This document shows positions 1-4,795 of a stretch of 6,354 nucleotides of DNA, in pieces. This stretch comes from CAZYWA01 sp964650975 [NCBI: uncultured bacterium] (GTDB lineage: Bacteria; JADJOY01). Under the pieces are notes generated by a model, which was not told where the DNA came from, did not search any database, and saw only the letters and a list, made by a program, of their open reading frames with translations. The first letter of the stretch is position 1. Each line of letters begins with the position of its first letter. The DNA lies in contig CAZYWA010000469.1 in assembly GCA_964650975.1 (NCBI GenBank), positions 1 to 6,354 on the forward strand, given 5' to 3'. A program made the translations under genes and the position numbers.

Positions 1-825
1 GAACACCGACGTGAAGTTGGCCCGGTGCATGAGATCGAGCAGCTCGTCGTCTTGGGCGAGGTTGAGCGTCGCCTCGGTCATGAACTCCACCGGGTAGCCG
101 TGCTCCTGCTGCCAGCTAACGAGGGCTCTGAGCAGCGACTTGGCGGCTTTCTTGTTGCCGATGAAGTTGTCGTCCACGATGAAGACGTCGTGAGCGCCGA
201 GGCGGTGCAGCGCCTCGACCTCGGCGAGCACGTGCGCGACCGGTTTCGCTCGCGGGCGTCGCCCGTACATGACGATGATGTCGCAGAACTCGCAGGTGTA
301 GGGACAGCCGCGCGCGAACTGGACCGGCATGCTGCGATATCGATCGAGCTTGAGCAGGTCGAAGCGCGGCACCGGCGAGTCGTCGAGGCTCGGTAGCTCG
401 TCGGCGCGATACTCGGCCTGCGGCGTGCCCGCCTCGAGGTCAGCCAGGAACCGCGGCCAGGTTCGCTCGCTCTCGCCCACGAACACCACGTCCACCTTGT
501 CGCGGAGCTGCTCGGGGCAAAGCGTGGCGTAGGGGCCACCGACGGCGATCCGCCGCCCGCGCGCCTTGAAGCCGGCGATGATCTCCAGCATCCGCGCCTT
601 GTGGACGATGTAGCCCGTCAAGCCGATCCAGTCGGCGTCGGTGTCGAAGTCGATCGGCTCGACGTTCTCGTCGCGCAGCCGAATTTCGTGGTGCGCGGGG
701 GCCAGCGCGGCGAGTGTGGGAAGCGCCAGGTTCGGAAAGGTGGCGCTCTTCCTGAGGGTCGGCAGGATGCGATCGAAGGTCCAAAAAGACTCCGGATTCC
801 TGGGCGCGATCAACTCGATTTTCAT
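1..825 (-). CDS. B12-binding domain radical SAM protein (N-terminal 275 aa; 3' end beyond window)
   Basis: Cytoplasmic iron-sulfur enzyme that should use S-adenosylmethionine to make a 5'-deoxyadenosyl radical, with a cobalamin-binding domain in front. The frame is open from ATG at 825 to the left edge. Residues 1-140 look like a B12-binding Rossmann domain (LTGYIVHKARM around 69-79, VGGPYATLCPE at 95-105, VFVGESE at 114-120). No DxHxxG cobalamin-ligating motif is seen, which is common in this class. The radical SAM domain opens with ARGCPYTCEFCDI; Cys174, Cys178 and Cys181 form the CxxxCxxC cluster site. FIVDDNFIGNKK (215-226) is typical of the subgroup that includes HpnP-like hopanoid methylases and DUF4070-tailed proteins, but the missing C-terminus prevents a substrate call. 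GGAAAG lies 5 bases before the ATG. The gene follows the SOD gene on the same strand after a 277-base spacer, so co-transcription is doubtful. Confidence 0.93.
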   Translation of the reverse strand, partial: MKIELIAPRNPESFWTFDRILPTLRKSATFPNLALPTLAALAPAHHEIRLRDENVEPIDFDTDADWIGLTGYIVHKARMLEIIAGFKARGRRIAVGGPYATLCPEQLRDKVDVVFVGESERTWPRFLADLEAGTPQAEYRADELPSLDDSPVPRFDLLKLDRYRSMPVQFARGCPYTCEFCDIIVMYGRRPRAKPVAHVLAEVEALHRLGAHDVFIVDDNFIGNKKAAKSLLRALVSWQQEHGYPVEFMTEATLNLAQDDELLDLMHRANFTSVF

Positions 826-871
826 GACCTCTTTCCAACTCGTTAGCCGAACCCAGCGGGGCTGCAATGAG

Positions 872-883
872 GGTGCCGGCACC
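872..883. repeat. Perfect 12-bp palindrome, with its core repeated at 936-944
   Basis: GGTGCCGGCACC reads the same on both strands. Its core TGCCGGCA recurs about 62 bases away (936-943), extended there as TGCCGGCAC. The two copies can be read as direct or inverted repeats and can pair with each other. They lie 47-119 bases upstream of the radical SAM start, so an operator or a structured 5' leader is possible. Function is unknown. Confidence 0.5.
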
Positions 884-904
884 AGTCGCACAGGGGTCGA
901 CCTG

Positions 905-938
905 GCATCCCGGATCGGTGCACACCGACCGGGGATGC
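905..938. repeat. 34-bp imperfect inverted repeat in the SOD / radical SAM spacer
   Basis: The left arm 905-921 and right arm 922-938 match at 14 of 17 paired positions: a 7-bp outer stem (GCATCCC/GGGATGC), then an inner 6-bp block (TCGGTG/CACCGA) separated by two mismatches. With almost no loop it suits a two-fold protein-binding site better than an RNA hairpin, though it could also fold. No T-run follows it on either strand, so it does not look like a standard intrinsic terminator. It lies about 80 bases upstream of the radical SAM start. Confidence 0.5.
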
Positions 939-1102
939 CGGCACATACTTCGAGCGTGGTGGAAACCCCCCGCTCCCGCTCACGAACCGGAACGAAGACC
1001 GCGCTCTGCGCCCTCGTCCGGGCGCGTCCTGGCGCACTCCACGGATGCCATTTTTACATGGCCGTTGTAGCCCCCTTGCAAACGGCCTCGCTGCGCGGGC
1101 AC

Positions 1103-1801
1103 TCAGGGCTGTGCAATGCGGGCGGCCAGACCACGCGACTCGGTCAGGGTTTGCTCGACGAAATCCCAGTGGACGAGATGCTCCAGGAACAAGTGGATGT
1201 ACCGGGCCGACTGATTCTGGTGATCGAGGTAGTAGGCGTGCTCCCACAGGTCGGCGACCAGGATGGGAACGCCGCCCGTGGTGAGCGGATTGGAGGCGTT
1301 CGAGAGCGCCGCGAGCTCGATCCGGTCGGTCTCGTCGGGCCGGTAGAGCCAGATCCAGCCCGACCCGAAAAGGCTCGAGGACAGCGCTTTGAAACGATGG
1401 ACGAACTCTTCGTAGGAGCCGAACGAGCTGGCGATCGCTCTGGCCACGCGACCCGCGCGGGACGGTCCACCTCCATGCGGGGTCATGCTGTTCCAGTAGA
1501 ACGTGTGGTTCCAGACCTGAGCGGCGAAGTCGTACACGTCGCCGGTGGCGAGCCGCACGATGCCGTCGAGCGGTTGGTCCACCAGCAACGAGCCCTGTAA
1601 CGATTTTTCGAGCTTCTCGACGTAGTGCCGATGGTGCTTCTCGTAATGCGTATCGACGGTCTCGCCACTCAAGCAGGGCTTCAAAGCGTCCTTCGCGTAG
1701 GGCAGCGGCGGTAGCGGAATCGGCACTCTCCTCGAAGACCGCGGTTGCGTTCCCTTGGGCGCCGCGGCTCCTGCGCCGCCGTGATCCTCGACCTTTGACA
1801 C
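1103..1801 (-). CDS. sodB: Superoxide dismutase, iron type (Fe/Mn SOD family)
   Basis: Converts superoxide to hydrogen peroxide and oxygen. No signal peptide is seen, so it is probably cytoplasmic. Numbered from GTG 1801 (232 aa), the metal ligands are His52, His99 (in QVWNHTFYW), Asp184 and His188 (in DLWEHAYY). Tyr60 is the gateway tyrosine, and FGSGW precedes the second half. Gln95 in AAQVWNH, with Ala169 where Mn enzymes carry Gln, points to an iron enzyme. GTG 1801 is chosen because AGGGGAA ends 7 bases upstream. GTG 1726 (207 aa) would start exactly where the E. coli protein starts, but its AGGAG is almost touching the codon. TTG 1822 is also open. The 25-residue extension between 1801 and 1726 is Gly/Ala/Pro-rich and probably disordered. 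The gene is divergent from the membrane-protein cluster across a 329-base spacer. Confidence 0.95.
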   Translation of the reverse strand: MSKVEDHGGAGAAAPKGTQPRSSRRVPIPLPPLPYAKDALKPCLSGETVDTHYEKHHRHYVEKLEKSLQGSLLVDQPLDGIVRLATGDVYDFAAQVWNHTFYWNSMTPHGGGPSRAGRVARAIASSFGSYEEFVHRFKALSSSLFGSGWIWLYRPDETDRIELAALSNASNPLTTGGVPILVADLWEHAYYLDHQNQSARYIHLFLEHLVHWDFVEQTLTESRGLAARIAQP

Positions 1802-1935
1802 GCTCGGTTCCCCTGACCGCAACTCGCACCCGCGGTGTGCAAGAGCAGTGCCTCGAAGCTGCTGGCCTCACGCGCCTCGCCTGATGAGCCAACCCAGTCA
1901 CTCGCGGACGCCGTATGCGCAGGGAGCAAACGGCA

Positions 1936-1945
1936 GGATCGATCC
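1936..1945. repeat. 10-bp perfect palindrome GGATCGATCC
   Basis: The palindrome abuts the foot of the long stem-loop at 1944-1999 in the divergent spacer. It could be a regulator-binding site serving the SOD gene, the membrane-protein cluster or both. It is short enough to arise by chance in GC-rich DNA. Confidence 0.3.
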
Positions 1946-1999
1946 GAGGTGCCAAGGGTCCCCGCGAGGCTCGGGATTCGCGTAACCCTTACACCTCGG
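1944..1999. other. Long three-segment stem-loop in the divergent spacer (possible ncRNA or leader element)
   Basis: Three nested, perfectly complementary blocks occur in order. CCGAGGTG (1944-1951) pairs with CACCTCGG (1992-1999). AAGGGT (1954-1959) pairs with ACCCTT (1985-1990). CGCGA (1963-1967) pairs with TCGCG (1978-1982). They enclose a 10-base loop (1968-1977), with small internal loops of 2x1 and 3x2 bases, giving 19 base pairs over 56 bases. The element lies 131 bases before the ATG of the plus-strand cluster and 142 bases before the SOD start on the other strand. No T-run follows on either strand, so it does not resemble an intrinsic terminator. I do not recognise a known riboswitch core. 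The rest of the 1802-2130 spacer shows an 8-base direct repeat CGTGACGC (2022 and 2049), a small CCAGC/GCTGG hairpin (2082-2095) and no convincing gene. Confidence 0.5.
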
Positions 2000-2130
2000 T
2001 TGCACCGGCGATGCAGAGCGCCGTGACGCTTGCGAGCCGCGCTCCCCTCGTGACGCGCTCTCTCGCCCGGGGGAACGCAGCCCAGCATCCGCTGGTGCGA
2101 GCGGAGCGAGGGTTGCATCACCATCACCCC

Positions 2131-2472
2131 ATGAGCTCCGCGCAGCCTCGTTCCGCCCCCACCGTCGTCGAGGCCGTGGAGCGCGCCTACGGAGCTGGCC
2201 AGCGCCTGGTGGTGGACCGGATCGACCTGCTGACGCTGCAAGCCACCGAGACCTGGGAGCGGCTGGTTCGCCGCGGAAAATCTGCAGCCATCGGCGTGGC
2301 GTTGGCGGGGCTTGGCTGGCTGTGCCTCGTTGGCGCCTTGCTCTCCTGGCTGAGTGCCGTGTGGTCGTGGCCCTCCGCGCTCGCGCTGGTGGGGACACTG
2401 CATGTCGCTGGCGGCGGCGCGTTCCTCGCGTCGACACGCGCGCGCCCCGCTCCCACTCCGGAGGGCGCGTGA
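2131..2472 (+). CDS. Phage holin superfamily III / YqjE-like membrane protein
   Basis: A 113-residue inner-membrane protein. Residues 1-50 form an amphipathic helix with many charges. Two hydrophobic helices follow at about 52-74 and 81-101, then a short Pro/Ala tail. Length and layout match the Phage_holin_3_6/DUF1469 (YqjE-like) family. These are usually chromosomal housekeeping or stress-associated proteins rather than lysis holins, and their molecular function is not well defined. ATG 2131 has no good ribosome site. An in-frame TTG at 2113 has GGAG six bases upstream and would add six residues including four histidines, so the start is uncertain. The frame is open farther upstream, but that stretch overlaps the stem-loop and does not look coding. 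The gene overlaps the next by 4 bases (GTGA), so the two are very likely co-translated. It is first in a five-gene run. Confidence 0.82.
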   Translation: MSSAQPRSAPTVVEAVERAYGAGQRLVVDRIDLLTLQATETWERLVRRGKSAAIGVALAGLGWLCLVGALLSWLSAVWSWPSALALVGTLHVAGGGAFLASTRARPAPTPEGA

Positions 2473-2675
2473 CGGCCTCCGCCATCGCGACGCCCGGCAG
2501 CAGGAACGAAATCGCCGCTCGCACCGCGCGCGACGGGGCTGCGCTCGACATCGCGATGGGAGACCTCGGCCGAGCACTGCGGAAGCAGCTGAGCATCGGA
2601 GATCTCGTCGCGGAGCATCCGCTCCCCTGGCTCACCGGCGCGTTCGCATTCGGCGTGTGGATGGGGATCCGCTGA
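2469..2675 (+). CDS. Small tail-anchored membrane protein (hypothetical)
   Basis: A 68-residue protein starting at GTG 2469, inside the stop codon of the previous gene (4-base overlap), with GGAGG four bases before the start. Residues 1-45 are soluble and helix-forming, with alternating Arg/Glu/Asp and Ala/Leu. A single hydrophobic segment (about 51-67, from HPLPWLTGAF to VWMGIR) ends the protein. The plan of a soluble helix, then His-Pro, then one terminal helix resembles the DUF883/YqjD and DUF3618 types, but the match is too short to assign a family. It probably sits in the inner membrane with its helical N-terminus in the cytoplasm. Translational coupling to the holin-like gene suggests a joint role. 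Function is unknown. Confidence 0.75.
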   Translation: MTASAIATPGSRNEIAARTARDGAALDIAMGDLGRALRKQLSIGDLVAEHPLPWLTGAFAFGVWMGIR

Positions 2676-2700
2676 GGCCCCCGGAACGGAAGACGACCGC

Positions 2701-2919
2701 ATGGCGAAAGCTCAAATGACCACCGACGCCTCACGCGATTCCGGCGAGCCGCTGGACCAAGCTCTGGCAACCCTGACGCGTGGCGCCGACACGACGCGCG
2801 ACGCATTGGCGCGCACCGATCGTGGGTTGAGGGACGCGGCCCGCGCGCACCCGCTGCTCACGCTCGCGGGCGCGACGCTCGCCGGGTTCCTGCTGGGCCG
2901 ACTCATCTCCAGGCGCTGA
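2701..2919 (+). CDS. DUF883/YqjD-like tail-anchored small protein
   Basis: A 72-residue protein. Residues 1-48 are hydrophilic and probably helical (LDQALATLTRGAD, then RDALARTDRGLRDAAR). One C-terminal membrane helix follows from His50-Pro51, contains GFLLG and ends in a basic LISRR tail. A helical linker, a His-Pro before the membrane segment, a glycine-spaced helix and a final Arg-Arg are the hallmarks of the DUF883 family; in E. coli, YqjD and ElaB bind ribosomes and anchor to the inner membrane in stationary phase. This copy is shorter than the usual roughly 100 residues. CGGAAG lies 8 bases before ATG 2701; ATG 2716 is a weaker alternative. The gene is 25 bases after the previous gene on the same strand and probably in the same operon. 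Confidence 0.78.
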   Translation: MAKAQMTTDASRDSGEPLDQALATLTRGADTTRDALARTDRGLRDAARAHPLLTLAGATLAGFLLGRLISRR

Positions 2920-2945
2920 GCGCCTCGCGCAAAGGCAGCAAGTCC

Positions 2946-3332
2946 ATGCAGAAGACCGAAGCAGGCACTCCACCGCAACGCGGCAATGGCCATTCCGAAG
3001 GTCAGCCACTCGACGGGCTATGCGGCCAATCGGAACGCGTCGTTGAAGACGCCGACCGCCTTTTGACGCATTCCGGGGAGGCTCTGGCGGCACTCCGCGG
3101 TCTCGCGCGCGAACGCCTCGAGAAGAGCCTCTACACGACGCTCCTGGTGGCCGGCGGAGTGGGCTACGTCCTCGGCGGCGGTTTGCCGCTGCGATTCGTC
3201 ACGCTCGCGGTCGGTCTCGGATTGCGGCAAGCCGGCGCTCAGGCCCTCGCGCGGCTGCTTGCCGATGCGCAGGCTGGATCACGACCCATCGACCACGACG
3301 AAGTGAAGACTCACGAGGACCGCGAACGATGA
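2946..3332 (+). CDS. Small membrane protein, family not recognised
   Basis: A 128-residue protein. Residues 1-60 are hydrophilic and charged, with a probable amphipathic helix at about 28-60 ending in LARERLEKSL. Residues 62-80 form a glycine-rich hydrophobic helix (LLVAGGVGYVLGGGL), and 82-97 form a second, weaker hydrophobic stretch. Residues 98-128 are a hydrophilic tail ending in an acidic/basic run. A helix leading into a Gly-rich membrane segment recalls DUF883/YtxH-type proteins, but I cannot place it. AAAGG lies 10 bases upstream of ATG 2946. The gene is 26 bases after the DUF883-like gene and its stop overlaps the next start (ATGA), which implies co-translation. It is probably an inner-membrane protein of unknown function. 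Confidence 0.75.
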   Translation: MQKTEAGTPPQRGNGHSEGQPLDGLCGQSERVVEDADRLLTHSGEALAALRGLARERLEKSLYTTLLVAGGVGYVLGGGLPLRFVTLAVGLGLRQAGAQALARLLADAQAGSRPIDHDEVKTHEDRER

Positions 3333-3544
3333 ACGTCGAACGAACCGCATCCAATCTGATCGGTCAGCTCCCGAACCCTCACGAGCTCCTGGCCGCGCTC
3401 GGCCTCGACACACGGCGCTCGAGCTCCACGGAAGCCCTCCAGGCTCTGGGGTTCATCGGCATCGGCGTTCTCCTCGGAGCGACCTTGGCGCTCTTGCTCG
3501 CCCCCAAATCCTCGATCGGCAACATCGACGCACCCGCGGTGTGA
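3329..3544 (+). CDS. YtxH-like single-helix membrane protein
   Basis: A 71-residue protein with a soluble N-terminus (1-38) and one membrane helix at about 40-57, closing with LGATLALLLAPKS. This glycine-spaced helix ending in LLxAPKS is the signature of the YtxH family, small membrane proteins first noted among Bacillus general-stress genes. In most YtxH proteins the helix comes first and a coiled coil follows; here the soluble part precedes the helix and only a short tail follows, so this is a short variant. The start ATG 3329 overlaps the previous stop by 4 bases, and GAGGA lies 9 bases upstream. It is the last gene of the five-gene run. Confidence 0.72.
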   Translation: MNVERTASNLIGQLPNPHELLAALGLDTRRSSSTEALQALGFIGIGVLLGATLALLLAPKSSIGNIDAPAV

Positions 3545-3564
3545 ACCGCGGCGAGCGACGATTC

Positions 3565-3592
3565 TCGAAGGAACGTTTCGACCAACCTTTTT
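3565..3592 (+). terminator. Weak candidate terminator after the membrane-protein cluster
   Basis: TCGAA (3565-3569) can pair with TTCGA (3577-3581) around a 7-base loop, and a run of five T starts seven bases later (3588-3592). The stem is short and the T-run is offset, so readthrough into the hydrolase gene is quite possible. Confidence 0.22.
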
Positions 3593-3614
3593 CCTCCCGA
3601 TTGGGGTCATGGAA

Positions 3615-4586
3615 ATGAATTCGCGCACGAAGCCTCTCAGCACCTTCGCCGTCGTTTCGCTGTGCGCTCTGGGCACGTCCCTCGGCTGCGGATTGATCAA
3701 CAACTCGAGCACCGCGCATCCCCCACCGGCGAACGGCTCGCTCCAAACCCACGACGTGGATGCGGCATCCACCGGCGCGGGGATTTCCTCGTCCTTCGGC
3801 TCCCACCAGGCGCTGGTCGACACCGGAGTGGCCTCGAACGGTCGTCTGCTGCTCTTCCTTCCCGGCACCGCCGCCGAGCCCCGGGCCTACCAACGGCTCC
3901 TGACCGTGGCGGCCGAGGAGGGCTATCACGCGATCGGCCTCGCCTATCCGAACGATGAATCGCTGCAAACGATCTGCGGCAACGACACGAGCTGCTACGA
4001 GCCGGTGCGGCTCGAGATTTTCGACGGCACCGACCGCACGAACCAGATTTCGGTCGATTCCGCCAACTCGGTCGTCAACCGGACCGTGACGTTGTTGCAG
4101 CACCTGGACGGCGCTTTCGGCGACGAAGGCTGGGGAGCTTTCCTGCAGAACGGGAACCCTAGCTACGGCGACATCACCATCAGCGGCCATTCGCAAGGCG
4201 GCGGCGAAGCGGCGATCATCGCCAAGGTCGAGACCGTCGCGCGCGTCGCGATGTTCTCGGCGCCGGTCGACGCGGTGGACGGATCTCCAGCGGCCTGGGT
4301 GAACCAGACCCACCAGACTCCCACCAATCGTTATTTCGCGTTCGCTCACCAGGACGATCCGTTCTTCGACGACATCACGGCGAACTGGGAGGCACTGGGT
4401 ATGGGCGCGGCGTCGAGCGCGGTGCTGGTCGACACCTCGTCGGCCCCTTACGGCGGCTCGCACGAGCTCGAGACCGCTCTCCCAGCCGCTCAGCCGCACA
4501 ACGCGACCGCCGTCGACGAAGACACGCCGCTGGCCGGCGACGCTCCGGTCTACGGCGATGCGTGGCGCACGGTCCTGGGTCCCTGA
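3615..4586 (+). CDS. Exported alpha/beta hydrolase (probable lipoprotein)
   Basis: A 323-residue serine hydrolase; substrate unknown. An N-terminal export signal (MNSRTKP, then a hydrophobic stretch 10-22) leads to SLGC with Cys25. This is a loose lipobox, because Ser rather than Leu sits at -3, so it may be a lipoprotein or an ordinary secreted protein. FLPGT (81-85) fits the oxyanion-hole strand. GHSQGGGEA holds the nucleophile Ser193 in GxSxG. Asp247 or Asp248 (in FAHQDDPFF) and His295 (in AQPHNAT) are at suitable positions to complete the triad. Cys121 and Cys127 are close enough to form a disulfide, in keeping with an extracytoplasmic site. ATG 3615 is preferred over ATG 3609 because GGGG at 3603-3606 is 8 bases from the former and only 2 from the latter. 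The gene starts 70 bases after the membrane-protein cluster. Confidence 0.87.
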   Translation: MNSRTKPLSTFAVVSLCALGTSLGCGLINNSSTAHPPPANGSLQTHDVDAASTGAGISSSFGSHQALVDTGVASNGRLLLFLPGTAAEPRAYQRLLTVAAEEGYHAIGLAYPNDESLQTICGNDTSCYEPVRLEIFDGTDRTNQISVDSANSVVNRTVTLLQHLDGAFGDEGWGAFLQNGNPSYGDITISGHSQGGGEAAIIAKVETVARVAMFSAPVDAVDGSPAAWVNQTHQTPTNRYFAFAHQDDPFFDDITANWEALGMGAASSAVLVDTSSAPYGGSHELETALPAAQPHNATAVDEDTPLAGDAPVYGDAWRTVLGP

Positions 4587-4591
4587 CCTCG

Positions 4592-4606
4592 GCCATCGTG
4601 GATGGC
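4592..4606 (+). terminator. Small hairpin just after the hydrolase stop
   Basis: GCCATC-GTG-GATGGC is a perfect 6-bp stem with a 3-base loop, starting 5 bases after the hydrolase stop codon. No T-run follows. It may stabilise the 3' end or aid termination. Confidence 0.3.
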
Positions 4607-4683
4607 TCCGACGGGATCGGCACGGAGTTGCGGCACTAGCACCTGGGATGTGCCGGCCGTAGTCACGGTTGCGCTGGTCGGAT

Positions 4684-4716
4684 GGTGGGCGTTGCAGCAA
4701 GCCATTCCGGCCCACC
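4684..4716. repeat. 7-bp inverted repeat in the convergent spacer
   Basis: GGTGGGC (4684-4690) and GCCCACC (4710-4716) are perfect reverse complements around a 19-base loop. This is the middle of three hairpins in the 209-base spacer between the convergent hydrolase and Thr-rich protein genes. No gene is supported in the spacer. Confidence 0.35.
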
Positions 4717-4735
4717 GACGCGGTTCGAACTGCGG

Positions 4736-4778
4736 CCGTGCTTCCCGCCGGCCAGCGAGAGACCGGACGGGAGCACGG
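4736..4778 (-). terminator. Strong hairpin downstream of the Thr-rich secreted protein gene
   Basis: The arms 4736-4751 and 4763-4778 pair over their whole 16 bases apart from two single-base bulges, around an 11-base loop. The hairpin starts 17 bases beyond the stop of the minus-strand gene and ends the spacer shared with the convergent hydrolase gene. There is no T-run on either side, so this is a stem-only terminator or RNA-stabilising structure rather than a classical one. Confidence 0.5.
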
Positions 4779-4795
4779 GGTGACGGCTCAGTTGG

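Noticed and set aside
1047-1062. GCCAT/ATGGC hairpin after the SOD stop as its terminator
   Set aside because: The 5-bp stem has no T-run on the minus strand and is well within chance.
1795-1823. TTGACA on the plus strand as a -35 promoter box
   Set aside because: No -10-like sequence lies at 16-18 bases, and the site is at the SOD start, pointing to a region with no nearby gene start.
843-1955. A 370-codon open frame on the minus strand and a 319-codon frame on the plus strand (641-1600)
   Set aside because: Both lie over the SOD and radical SAM genes in other frames, are Arg/Ala/Pro-rich with no recognisable motifs, and arise from high GC content.
1915-2130. Upstream extension of the holin-like frame by 72 codons
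   Set aside because: The stretch runs through the 1944-1999 stem-loop, has no family-like sequence, and would give an atypical soluble N-terminus. The family-length protein starts at 2131 (or TTG 2113).
2113-2130. His-rich run (four His) as a natural metal-binding tag
   Set aside because: It is translated only if the TTG at 2113 is the start, and four codons are too few to support a metal role.
2131-2472. Holin-family gene as evidence of a prophage or lysis cassette
   Set aside because: No endolysin, spanin, integrase or structural phage gene is present. Family members of this kind are common chromosomal membrane proteins beside DUF883 genes.
3453-4715. A 420-codon open frame on the minus strand
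   Set aside because: It is antisense to the hydrolase and the YtxH-like gene, both of which have clear motifs and ribosome sites. Its composition is a GC-rich shadow.
4718-4735. tRNA T-arm lookalike (GGTTCGAAC)
   Set aside because: The five bases on either side of the loop do not pair on either strand, and no acceptor or anticodon arm is present.
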